From RGIG3013 sp045538935 (GTDB taxonomy: Bacteria > Bacillota > Clostridia > Oscillospirales > Acutalibacteraceae): a stretch of DNA of 64,000 bases. Positions 1-6,980 of the stretch are shown here, one piece after another. The stretch spans positions 1-64,000 of the forward strand of contig JAZQEI010000023.1 of assembly GCA_045538935.1 (NCBI GenBank), read 5' to 3'. Below the pieces are notes generated by a model that saw only the letters and a program-made list of their open reading frames with translations, was not told the origin of the DNA and did not search any database. Position numbers and translations under genes: made by a program. The stretch's first letter is position 1, and every line of letters starts with the position of its first letter.

Positions 1-235
1 TGGCTACGATCCGACTTGATTTAAGTGCTTCAACCTGATTATAACATTCTTCAATATCGGCAGGTTTTACATCTTCACCGACATATTTTTCGGCAATTGC
101 TTTAATAACCTCCTCACGGGGGCTGTTTTCAAACATAGAAATAATATCATAGGCAATGTCATCTACTGCGTGAACCGAGCCGGAGCAGATATCAAGCACA
201 ATGTTGTATCCAAAAAGCTTATACTGGTGTACCAT
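1..235 (-). CDS. SCIFF radical SAM maturase, N-terminal fragment
   Basis: This is the first 78 codons of a protein that continues past the left edge. It starts with MVHQYKLFGYNIVLDICSGS and goes on with a VHAVDDIAYDIISMFEN segment. This is the characteristic N-terminus of the radical SAM/SPASM enzyme that installs thioether crosslinks in the SCIFF peptide. The radical SAM CxxxCxxC motif and the SPASM domain would lie outside the window, so the call rests on the N-terminal motif and on the SCIFF precursor directly upstream. An AGGAG ribosome binding site (246-250) lies 10 nt before the ATG. The gene is transcribed with the precursor through a terminator-like hairpin. Confidence 0.88.
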   Translation of the reverse strand, partial: MVHQYKLFGYNIVLDICSGSVHAVDDIAYDIISMFENSPREEVIKAIAEKYVGEDVKPADIEECYNQVEALKSSRIVA

Positions 236-259
236 AAAAAAGAATCTCCTATATATCAT

Positions 260-295
260 AAAAAAAGCCGCCGGGGGGATAATTCTCCGGACGGC
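260..295 (-). terminator. Intrinsic terminator between SCIFF precursor and maturase
   Basis: On the minus strand a GC-rich imperfect stem (267-295; arms begin GCCGTCCGG and end CCGGCGGC) is followed by seven T residues (266-260). It lies between the precursor stop codon (311) and the maturase ribosome binding site. The position suggests partial termination, giving much more precursor mRNA than maturase mRNA. The structure is read from sequence; the regulatory role is inferred. Confidence 0.75.
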
Positions 296-310
296 TAATT
301 TTAAAAGATT

Positions 311-463
311 TTATTTGCTCTCTTCGGTGTTTTCGCACTGCTGATTAGCAATACCACAGCTGGTTTTGCAAGCAGACTGGCAAGAAGTTTGGCACTCGCC
401 GCAACCACCGTTTTTAGCGCTTTCGCAAAGATTGCGAGTTTCAATAGTTTTAATGTGCTCCAT
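311..463 (-). CDS. SCIFF ranthipeptide precursor (six-cysteine peptide)
   Basis: This 50-residue ORF has the SCIFF core: Cys at 21, 24, 28, 32, 36 and 43 within GCGECQTSC-QSAC-KTSC-GIANQQCEN. SCIFF peptides are nearly universal in Clostridia, are modified by a dedicated radical SAM enzyme to carry Cys thioether (ranthipeptide) bonds, and have been linked to quorum sensing and metabolism in some species. The N-terminal MEHIKTIETRN part acts as leader. There is an additional cysteine at position 13, in the leader region, which I do not expect in the six-Cys family pattern. An AGGAG site lies 9 nt upstream of the ATG. A consensus promoter drives the gene and the maturase follows. Confidence 0.95.
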   Translation of the reverse strand: MEHIKTIETRNLCESAKNGGCGECQTSCQSACKTSCGIANQQCENTEESK

Positions 464-496
464 TTATAGTCGCTCCTATCTGAAATTTCTAAATAT

Positions 497-525
497 ATAA
501 TATCACCTAAAAAGTAAAAAGTCAA
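497..525 (-). promoter_or_regulatory. Promoter of the SCIFF operon
   Basis: On the minus strand, TTGACT (525-520), a 17-bp spacer, then TATTAT (502-497). This is a near-consensus housekeeping-sigma promoter about 33 nt before the SCIFF start codon. Confidence 0.8.
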
Positions 526-553
526 TAATAGGTAGAAAAAATAACCTTTTTTC

Positions 554-581
554 TTGACTGCAGACACAAAATTTATATAAT
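554..581 (+). promoter_or_regulatory. Promoter of the acetyltransferase gene
   Basis: TTGACT (554-559), 16-bp spacer, TATAAT (576-581), about 33 nt before the ATG at 614. It is divergent from the SCIFF promoter; the two -35 boxes are 28 bp apart. Confidence 0.75.
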
Positions 582-613
582 AATACTATATTACTTTAAA
601 AAGGACTTAATCG

Positions 614-1093
614 ATGGTACGTAATGCAACGCTTTTAGACGTAGAAGATATTTTAAATATTTATGCCGAGGCAAGACTTTTTATGCGCCAAAACGGAAAT
701 CCACACCAATGGAACGGTGCATATCCTGCGAAAGAAGATATTTTGTGTGACATAGAGCGTAATTTGCTTTATGTTGTTGAGCGTAACGGCGAAAAAGTCG
801 GCGTGTTTTTCTTTGCGCCGGGCCCAGATGTTACATACAAAATAATAAAAAAAGGCGAGTGGTTGAGCGATGAGCCTTATTACGTTATTCATCGAATAGC
901 CAGTTTAACAAAAGCACACGGTGTATTTTTAGAAGTTCTGAATTTTTGCAGGGAAACTGCAAATCATATAAGAATAGATACTCATTCTGACAATACTGTA
1001 ATGCAACATGTTTTAATTAAAAATGGCTTTTCAAAGCGCGGTATTATATATTTGCTGAGCGGCGATGAAAGAATTGCTTTTGAAATTATTTAG
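614..1093 (+). CDS. GNAT family N-acetyltransferase
   Basis: The 159-residue protein has a GNAT fold pattern: an N-terminal MVRNATLLDVEDILNIYAEA helix region, a central sheet strand (VGVFFFAPG), and the acetyl-CoA-binding half with IRIDTHSDN and a C-terminal LIKNGFSKRGIIYL segment typical of a clostridial GNAT subgroup. The pyrophosphate-loop motif is poorly conserved (SLTKAHGVF in place of RxxGxG/A), so the acceptor substrate cannot be named. AAGGA precedes the ATG. The gene stands alone between its own promoter and the rubrerythrin promoter. Confidence 0.85.
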   Translation: MVRNATLLDVEDILNIYAEARLFMRQNGNPHQWNGAYPAKEDILCDIERNLLYVVERNGEKVGVFFFAPGPDVTYKIIKKGEWLSDEPYYVIHRIASLTKAHGVFLEVLNFCRETANHIRIDTHSDNTVMQHVLIKNGFSKRGIIYLLSGDERIAFEII

Positions 1094-1104
1094 GCAAATT
1101 TTTA

Positions 1105-1133
1105 TTGAAAAATTTGGTAAATGATGATATATT
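1105..1133 (+). promoter_or_regulatory. Promoter of rubrerythrin
   Basis: TTGAAA (1105-1110), 17-bp spacer, TATATT (1128-1133), 33 nt before the rubrerythrin ATG. I see no recognisable PerR box. Confidence 0.65.
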
Positions 1134-1166
1134 TAATTTAAGAAAATTTTAAAGGAGAGATATTCA

Positions 1167-1700
1167 ATGGAACTAAAGGGAAGCAAAACCGAAAAAAATT
1201 TAATGGCTGCTTTTGCAGGCGAATCTCAGGCAAGAAATAAGTACACATATTTTGCATCGGTTGCAAAAAAGGAAGGCTATGAGCAAATAGCTGCAATATT
1301 CCAAAAAACAGCCGACAATGAAAAAGAACATGCAAAATTGTGGTTTAAGGCTTTAGGTGCACTTGGCGATACCGCACAAAACCTTGAAGCTGCTGCAGAC
1401 GGTGAAAATTACGAATGGACCGACATGTATGCAACTTTTGCTAAAGAAGCTGAAGAAGAGGGCTTTACAAAGCTTGCATATCAGTTTAGAGCAGTAGCCG
1501 AGATTGAAAAGTCTCACGAAGAACGCTACAGAGCATTACTAAACAATGTTGAGATGCAAAAGGTATTCGAAAAAGCCGAGCAAACCATGTGGGAATGCCG
1601 CAACTGTGGTCATTTGGTAATGGGCACAAAGGCACCTGAAATTTGTCCTGTTTGCGCACATCCGAAGAGCTATTTTGAAGTAAGAAGCGAAAACTATTAA
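1167..1700 (+). CDS. rbr: Rubrerythrin
   Basis: This cytoplasmic non-haem iron peroxidase reduces H2O2 to water and protects anaerobes from oxygen. The 177-residue protein has the full family architecture. A four-helix ferritin-like di-iron domain (residues 1-135) carries iron-ligand Glu/His positions in FAGESQARNKY, NEKEHAK and EIEKSHEERY. A C-terminal rubredoxin-like domain carries paired cysteines at 144/147 (CRNC) and 160/163 (CPVC) for one Fe. Length and domain order match classical rubrerythrin. It is a single-gene transcript with its own promoter and a strong terminator. Confidence 0.97.
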   Translation: MELKGSKTEKNLMAAFAGESQARNKYTYFASVAKKEGYEQIAAIFQKTADNEKEHAKLWFKALGALGDTAQNLEAAADGENYEWTDMYATFAKEAEEEGFTKLAYQFRAVAEIEKSHEERYRALLNNVEMQKVFEKAEQTMWECRNCGHLVMGTKAPEICPVCAHPKSYFEVRSENY

Positions 1701-1718
1701 GATTTAAAAAGTAAAAAT

Positions 1719-1755
1719 AAACGGCAATATCGAGTTGTAGGTATTGCCGTTTTTA
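1719..1755 (+). terminator. Rho-independent terminator after rubrerythrin
   Basis: Eleven-base arms AAACGGCAATA (1719-1729) and TATTGCCGTTT (1742-1752) with a T-rich tail. Confidence 0.85.
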
Positions 1756-1790
1756 TATAATCTATTTATTAATTTATTGGAGGTGATACC

Positions 1791-3698
1791 GTGATAGTTA
1801 AAGTGCAAAACGGAGCAGTTGGCTTTGGTGCTAACATAGTTTTTTCGCACATAAATTTTGAGGTCAACAAAGGTGAAAAAATAGCCATTGTGGGCAGAAA
1901 CGGTTGCGGTAAAACCTCGTTTTTAAAGCTTATAACGGGTGAGTATTCTTGTGCCGATTTAGATGACGGAAACAGAGGTAGCGTTATAACTGCCAACGGT
2001 ATAAAAATAGGATATTTAAGCCAGGTGCAGTTTGACGACGAAAATAAAACTCTGTTAGACGAGGTGAAATCGGCATATATAGAAATTATAAATACCAAAG
2101 AGCAGATGGAAAAGGCTCTTTTGTTAGCCGAGCAAGGTGACTCCGAACAAATACAACTTTATTCAAAGTTAGAAGAACACTTTAATTTGCTGGGCGGATA
2201 TTCTTACAAAAAAGAATACGAAACCGCAATAAAAAAATTCGGTTTTTCTGAGGAAGAAAAACACAAACCCTTAAATTGTTTTTCCGGCGGACAACGAACA
2301 AAAATTGCCTTTATAAAATTACTGCTTTCAAAACCCGACCTTTTGCTTTTAGATGAGCCTACAAACCATTTAGATATAGAGGCGGTAAACTGGCTTGAAG
2401 AGTATCTTGCAAGCTACAAAAATTCGGTTGTTATAGTATCGCACGACCGCGAATTTCTAGATAAAACTGTTAATATTGTTTACGAAATAGAACGCGGTAA
2501 AATGACCCGATACATAGGCAATTACACCGCTTTTTCTAACAAAAAGCAAATTGAGTGGGAGCATCAGCAAAAAGAATATATTGCTCAGCAAAAAGAAATC
2601 GCACGGCTTTCAGGGTTGGTAGACCGCTTTAGGTACAAAGCCACAAAGGCGGCTATGGCGCAGTCTAAATTAAAGCAAATAGAGAAGATGGATATTATCG
2701 AAAAGCCTGAAACGGCAGATACACGCGGCTTTTTTGGTGAGTTCGAGCCCGAAATGATAAGCGTAAAGCAAGTTCTTAATATAAAAGACCTGCAAATAGG
2801 TTATTCAACACCGCTATCTACGGTGAATACTGAAATTTTTAAAGGCGAAAAAATAGGTATTATTGGTCAAAACGGTAGTGGAAAGTCTACCTTTTTAAAA
2901 ACCATAGTTAATAAATTGCCTAAACTATCGGGTAGCATAACTGTAGGCGAGAGGGTAAAGATAGGCTATTTTGATCAGCAAATGGCGCAGTACAAAAGTG
3001 AGAAAACAGTTCTTGACGATTATTGGGACGAATTTCCAAATCTCACTCAGACCCAGGTGCGCTCAGCCCTTGGTGCGTTTTTATTTACGGGCGATGATGT
3101 TTTTAAATGTGTGAATTCGCTTTCCGGCGGTGAAAAGGTAAGACTAGAACTTTGCAAAATTATAAGGCGCAGACCTAATTTGCTAATTTTAGACGAGCCT
3201 ACAAACCATATGGACATTGTGGGCCGAGAAGTGCTTGAAAATATGCTTAAAAACTATAGCGGAACACTTGTTTTTGTATCGCACGACCGCTATTTTATAA
3301 GGAAAATTGCCGATAAAATTATTGAGTTTTCTGACACAGCAGTAAACTATTACCCATACGGTTATGAGCAGTATTTAACAAAGCGTCAAATACCCAAAGC
3401 ACAAACCATAACAAACACCAAGACAGATAAGCCCAAAGAAAAAAAGGTTTATATGACACCTGCAAAGCAAAAGGCCACCTTAGAGCGAAAAATTGCTAAA
3501 TTAGAGGCACAAATTGCCGAGGCAGAACAAGAAACCAACAGTATAAATCTACAACTGCAAGAGCCCGAGATAAGTTCAGACTATATAAAAACCACCGAGC
3601 TTATGAACAGATTAGCTGAGCTCGAAACACTTTTAGAACAGCTTATGACCGAATGGGACGAGGCCTGTAGCGAGTATAATACACAAGTTTTAAATTAA
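1791..3698 (+). CDS. ABC-F family ATPase (YdiF/Uup-like translation factor)
   Basis: This 635-residue soluble protein has two ABC domains and no membrane segment, the mark of ABC-F proteins, which act on the ribosome. The first cassette has Walker A GRNGCGKTS, signature FSGGQ and Walker B LLLLDEPTNHLD. The second has GQNGSGKST, LSGGE and LLILDEPTNHMD. Between them lies the charged interdomain linker (KATKAAMAQSKLKQIEKM) that contacts tRNA in this family. The C-terminus (about 550-630) is a Lys/Glu-rich coiled coil. The GTG start follows a perfect GGAGGTGAT site. The linker gives no evidence of an antibiotic-resistance subtype, so a housekeeping role is more likely. Confidence 0.93.
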   Translation: MIVKVQNGAVGFGANIVFSHINFEVNKGEKIAIVGRNGCGKTSFLKLITGEYSCADLDDGNRGSVITANGIKIGYLSQVQFDDENKTLLDEVKSAYIEIINTKEQMEKALLLAEQGDSEQIQLYSKLEEHFNLLGGYSYKKEYETAIKKFGFSEEEKHKPLNCFSGGQRTKIAFIKLLLSKPDLLLLDEPTNHLDIEAVNWLEEYLASYKNSVVIVSHDREFLDKTVNIVYEIERGKMTRYIGNYTAFSNKKQIEWEHQQKEYIAQQKEIARLSGLVDRFRYKATKAAMAQSKLKQIEKMDIIEKPETADTRGFFGEFEPEMISVKQVLNIKDLQIGYSTPLSTVNTEIFKGEKIGIIGQNGSGKSTFLKTIVNKLPKLSGSITVGERVKIGYFDQQMAQYKSEKTVLDDYWDEFPNLTQTQVRSALGAFLFTGDDVFKCVNSLSGGEKVRLELCKIIRRRPNLLILDEPTNHMDIVGREVLENMLKNYSGTLVFVSHDRYFIRKIADKIIEFSDTAVNYYPYGYEQYLTKRQIPKAQTITNTKTDKPKEKKVYMTPAKQKATLERKIAKLEAQIAEAEQETNSINLQLQEPEISSDYIKTTELMNRLAELETLLEQLMTEWDEACSEYNTQVLN

Positions 3699-3728
3699 AA
3701 AATGACAGTCAAGTGACTGTCATTTTTT
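3697..3728. terminator. Bidirectional terminator between ABC-F and SHOCT genes
   Basis: Arms AAAAAATGACAGTC (3697-3710) and GACTGTCATTTTTT (3715-3728) around an AAGT loop. The symmetrical A and T runs let it serve both converging genes. Confidence 0.9.
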
Positions 3729-3732
3729 AATT

Positions 3733-4254
3733 CTATAGACCGAGCAATTGCTTTTTCTTTGCGTCAAATTCTTCTTGAGTAATTATTCCGCTATCCAGTA
3801 AATCTTTGAATTTTTTAAGTTCATCTGCTACAGAAACAGATTCAGTTACAGATACTACCGTTTCGTTATTACTTCTTTTTAAACCCTCGTCGAATACTCT
3901 GTTAGAGTCTTTTAAAAACTCTTCCATGTCAATATTTACATCAGTTGCTTTAACGGATAATTCTTGCTCAACAAATTTGGTCATATCAGAATCGTGTGCT
4001 TCGTAACGCGCGCCGAACATTTGCACTATTGTATAGCGTACACCAACTGCAGTTCCTGTTTTATAAGGAATAAAATGAACGTGGCAGGCACCACCGTTCA
4101 TATTGTATTTAAAGGAATAATTAAGACCAAAACTTATAGTGTGATACGGAGTTTCACTACAATCTTTCCCAAACTTCTCCTTTGCCGCTTTGGCGTAAGT
4201 CGCATAAATTGACTTAACATCTGATTCAAAATAGTGGAATAAATCTCTTTTCAT
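3733..4254 (-). CDS. SHOCT-domain protein of unknown function
   Basis: The start is set at the ATG at 4254 (MKRDLFHYFESDVKS; 173 residues), because the GGAGG ribosome binding site (4263-4267) overlaps the ATG further upstream at 4269, ruling that one out. The last 30 residues (ADELKKFKDLLDSGIITQEE followed by FDAKKKQLLGL) form a SHOCT domain, a short C-terminal oligomerisation or anchoring module. I do not recognise the N-terminal 110 residues; they contain aromatic-rich strand segments and no signal peptide or membrane helix. It is divergent from the XRE gene at 4357 and shares overlapping promoter elements with it, so it may be that regulator's target. Confidence 0.8.
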   Translation of the reverse strand: MKRDLFHYFESDVKSIYATYAKAAKEKFGKDCSETPYHTISFGLNYSFKYNMNGGACHVHFIPYKTGTAVGVRYTIVQMFGARYEAHDSDMTKFVEQELSVKATDVNIDMEEFLKDSNRVFDEGLKRSNNETVVSVTESVSVADELKKFKDLLDSGIITQEEFDAKKKQLLGL

Positions 4255-4286
4255 AATAAAAACCTCCAAAATTATATCTTTATATA

Positions 4287-4337
4287 AGTATATATCTGAA
4301 TAAGTAAATTGTCAAGGGGGTATATATTTATTAAAAT
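4287..4337. promoter_or_regulatory. Overlapping divergent promoters sharing one -35 element
   Basis: The heptamer TTGTCAA (4309-4315) serves both strands. Plus: TTGTCA (4309-4314), 17 bp, TAAAAT (4332-4337) toward the XRE gene. Minus: TTGACA (4315-4310), 17 bp, TATACT (4292-4287) toward the SHOCT gene. RNA polymerase cannot occupy both at once. Confidence 0.7.
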
Positions 4338-4356
4338 ATACTTGAGAGGTGATTAT

Positions 4357-4560
4357 GTGATTAGAATATCCTTAGATAATGCTCTTGAAAAATATGGTAT
4401 TAGCCGATATGAATTGGCAAAGCGAACAGGGATACAGTATCAAATAATTGATAATTATTATAAGAATAGGGTTAAAAGATACGACAGCTTTGTTTTAGAA
4501 CGTATTTGCACCACACTTAATTGTGATATAGATCAGATAATTGAATTTATAAAAGATTAA
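4357..4560 (+). CDS. Small XRE-family (Cro/CI) transcriptional regulator
   Basis: This 67-residue protein is almost entirely a helix-turn-helix of the Cro/CI type (NALEKYGISRYELAKRTGIQ for the first helices, YDSFVLERICTTLNCDIDQI for the last). It resembles the YozG-like minimal XRE proteins that bind DNA as dimers. I place the start at the GTG at 4357, 5 nt after an AGAGGTG site; an in-frame TTG further upstream lies in the -35 box and is not a real start. It probably controls the divergent SHOCT gene and itself. The target is inferred from position only. Confidence 0.85.
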   Translation: MIRISLDNALEKYGISRYELAKRTGIQYQIIDNYYKNRVKRYDSFVLERICTTLNCDIDQIIEFIKD

Positions 4561-4598
4561 CACCCGTTCCCATTGTGGAAGCGGGTGTTAATCTTTTT
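4558..4598. terminator. Terminator after the XRE gene, shared with the GH2 operon end
   Basis: A stem built on AACACCCG (4559-4566) and CGGGTGTT (4582-4589), followed by CTTTTTCTTT on the plus strand. It overlaps the XRE stop codon and lies just beyond the stop of the converging GH2 gene. Confidence 0.8.
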
Positions 4599-4603
4599 CT
4601 TTA

Positions 4604-6868
4604 TTATTTATTCTTCTTCGGCTTTGGCTTTTTTATTTTATTAAGTTTTTTATTAAGGGCAAGTAATTCTTCCTTAGTAAACTTAATATCGGCCATACCG
4701 CCCATAAGGGTAAAGAGTCTGAGAACGGTAAAGCCGCCCATCATGGCCATCATTTCGGGGCCTATTTCAAAGCCCATAGCTTCTGGCTTTTTGCCACCCT
4801 TTTTATTGCCGCCGAGCATTTTGCCTACTAACTTCATAAATAGCATTTTACCGCGGAAAGTAGCAAGAACGTCGCTCATTTTATCGTTAAGGCAAAGTCT
4901 TCCTTCTTTTGTTTCAACATCGAACCAGTTTAGTATTGCGCCTTGCTCTTTTAGACGATAATCTTCATTAAAGGTGTCTACTTTGCGAATATTACTTGTA
5001 TCTTTGCACTCACCCGCAACTGCAACAAGCTCGGTTTCACCCTTGTTTTCTACCTCAAAATAGAAGAAGTGGTCATCTGCAGTTTTTTTGCCAACCGAAA
5101 CACCGTTTGCAAATAATTCTACTTCCGCTTGGTTAGAGTAAACTGTAACCTTGGTTACATCTTCAACTCTGTCTACATAACGCTTAGAGCAAATATGAAC
5201 AAAAGGTTCATCAGAAAGCCATGCTTTGTAGGCATAGAAAGAGTCTTTTTTATACTTTCTGTCCATTGTTACAAGACCCTTGTGGTTTTGACCGTTTTCG
5301 CCGCCCTCGTTTCTGGCATCGGCACCAAAGTCGAACATATTCCAAACGTGTGTTGCCCAAAGATATTTTCTGCTAAAGAGCTGTTTTATAAGCTCTTCAT
5401 GGTAATATGCTTGGTATTCTTCGGTGTAGTCACCCTGCATGGGGGTGGAGGTGTGCCAGTTTAAAGCCTCGCAACCATACTCTGAGCAACCAATTGGAAT
5501 ATTTGGATGTGTTGCATGGAATTTATCAAACCAAGGGCCGTTCATGCTGGTTTCACCGCCGTACCAACCAAAGTAGTGGTTGTACGATACAACGTCGGGA
5601 ATTTGCAAATATGGGTCATCTATTTTGCACATAGAAACAGCCGCTATTGTTGTAAGGCGTGTAGAGTCCATTTCGTGACACATATCATTAAGTATGCGGT
5701 GATTTTCTAACAAATCGTCATCAGAGCCACCAATACCAATTTCGTTAGAAAGGCCCCAAACTACAATACTTGGGTGGTTGTAGTTTTGCACAATAAGTTC
5801 TTTCATTTGAGAAATTGTATTTTCTCTGCCGGTAGGCATATGCTTAGAAATATAAGGAATTTCTGCCCAAATAACCAGACCTTTTTCGTCACACAAATCG
5901 TAAAAATATTGGTCGTGTTGGTAGTGTGCCAAACGAATTGTTGTGGCACCCATTTCACAGATTAAATCAATATCTTCTTTGTGGTGTTCGGGAAGTAAAG
6001 CATTACCAACACCCCAGCGGTCTTGGTGGCGCGAAACACCTCTTAACGGATATTCTTCACCGTTTAATATAAATCCGTTTTCGGCGTCTATTTTAAATGT
6101 GCGGCAACCAAAACGGGTAGTTACATTGTCTAAAACGTCATCACCGTCTAATAGCTCGGCAGTAGCGGTGTAAAGATACGGGTCTTTTTTACCGTGCCAA
6201 AGATGAACATTATCAATAAGAATGTTTACTTGGCTATCTTTACTTAAAACTTCGGCCACAACTGCACCCAAAGCGTCTAAAACGGTATATTTTATATCTT
6301 GATTTTCACTTTCGTTAGAAACAAAGGTTTCAATTTTTATATTGGCGTTTTTGCCGTCAATTTTAGGGGTAACGGCAATACCGGGACCACCATAATAATC
6401 TAAATCAAAGTGGGACTCTTTTACGCAAATAATATTTACATCTCTGTAAACACCACCGTAAAAAGTGAAGTCGGCCATTTGCGGATATACTTTATCGTTA
6501 GCAGAGTTGTCTACCATTATAACCAGTAGGTTTTCATTATCTAAAGTGTCGGTAAGGTCAACTCTAAATGTAGAATATCCACCATCGTGATGAGTTAAGT
6601 GTTTGCCGTTTAAATAAACATCAGCCGATGAGTTTGCGCCCTTTATCTCTAAATAATAGTGGTCATAGTCGCTAGGTAATGAACTTTTTGAAAAAGCATT
6701 TGCATAAACGGCTTTACCTCTGTAATAATCATTACCGCCGTCTTGACCGTCGGTAGCGTTAAAAGAGTGTGGAAGTGTTACCTTTTCAAAATCCGGGCCA
6801 ATTTGGGTAGGAATCTCTGTTTGTTTTGCAAAAGCCCAGTCTTTATTAAAATTAACAATTTGTCTCAT
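4604..6868 (-). CDS. Glycoside hydrolase family 2 (beta-galactosidase-like)
   Basis: This 754-residue retaining glycosidase has the GH2 order: N-terminal sugar-binding jelly roll (1-170), immunoglobulin-like domain (about 170-275), TIM barrel (about 280-575) and a DUF4982-type C-terminal beta domain. The acid/base is Glu376 in WGLSNEIG and the nucleophile is Glu463 in GCSEYGCEAL. There is no signal peptide, so it acts in the cytoplasm on imported oligosaccharides. The start at MRQIVNFNKDWAF follows AGGAG; an in-frame ATG seven codons upstream lies before that site. The last 110 residues form a Met/Gly- and Lys-rich tail outside the classical fold. Beta-galactosidase versus beta-glucuronidase activity cannot be settled from sequence. 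Confidence 0.93.
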   Translation of the reverse strand: MRQIVNFNKDWAFAKQTEIPTQIGPDFEKVTLPHSFNATDGQDGGNDYYRGKAVYANAFSKSSLPSDYDHYYLEIKGANSSADVYLNGKHLTHHDGGYSTFRVDLTDTLDNENLLVIMVDNSANDKVYPQMADFTFYGGVYRDVNIICVKESHFDLDYYGGPGIAVTPKIDGKNANIKIETFVSNESENQDIKYTVLDALGAVVAEVLSKDSQVNILIDNVHLWHGKKDPYLYTATAELLDGDDVLDNVTTRFGCRTFKIDAENGFILNGEEYPLRGVSRHQDRWGVGNALLPEHHKEDIDLICEMGATTIRLAHYQHDQYFYDLCDEKGLVIWAEIPYISKHMPTGRENTISQMKELIVQNYNHPSIVVWGLSNEIGIGGSDDDLLENHRILNDMCHEMDSTRLTTIAAVSMCKIDDPYLQIPDVVSYNHYFGWYGGETSMNGPWFDKFHATHPNIPIGCSEYGCEALNWHTSTPMQGDYTEEYQAYYHEELIKQLFSRKYLWATHVWNMFDFGADARNEGGENGQNHKGLVTMDRKYKKDSFYAYKAWLSDEPFVHICSKRYVDRVEDVTKVTVYSNQAEVELFANGVSVGKKTADDHFFYFEVENKGETELVAVAGECKDTSNIRKVDTFNEDYRLKEQGAILNWFDVETKEGRLCLNDKMSDVLATFRGKMLFMKLVGKMLGGNKKGGKKPEAMGFEIGPEMMAMMGGFTVLRLFTLMGGMADIKFTKEELLALNKKLNKIKKPKPKKNK

Positions 6869-6894
6869 AAAATTTTCTCCTAAAATCATTTATA

Positions 6895-6923
6895 GGGCAG
6901 AAGATATTAATTTTCTTCTGCCC
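6895..6923 (-). other. mRNA hairpin between transporter and GH2 gene
   Basis: A perfect 10-bp stem (GGGCAGAAGA 6895-6904, TCTTCTGCCC 6914-6923) sits in the 112-nt gap between the two genes. No U-tract follows on the minus strand, so it is more likely an mRNA stabiliser or processing element than a terminator. Confidence 0.55.
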
Positions 6924-6980
6924 CAAAGTATAGCTTAAAATAAGGCTAAATAAGTGAACAAATTTTGAATTTTAAGCTTT

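Noticed and set aside
301..567. An 88-residue minus-strand reading frame over the SCIFF region
   Set aside because: It is out of frame with the 50-codon SCIFF gene, which has a ribosome binding site, a promoter and a full family motif.
1791..3698. Antibiotic-resistance ABC-F protein
   Set aside because: The interdomain linker is not obviously extended and the gene stands alone in a housekeeping setting, so a general translation factor is more likely.
4575..4961. 128-residue plus-strand ORF opposite the GH2 gene
   Set aside because: It is antisense to the GH2 C-terminus, has low-complexity Leu/Pro/Ser content and no ribosome binding site.
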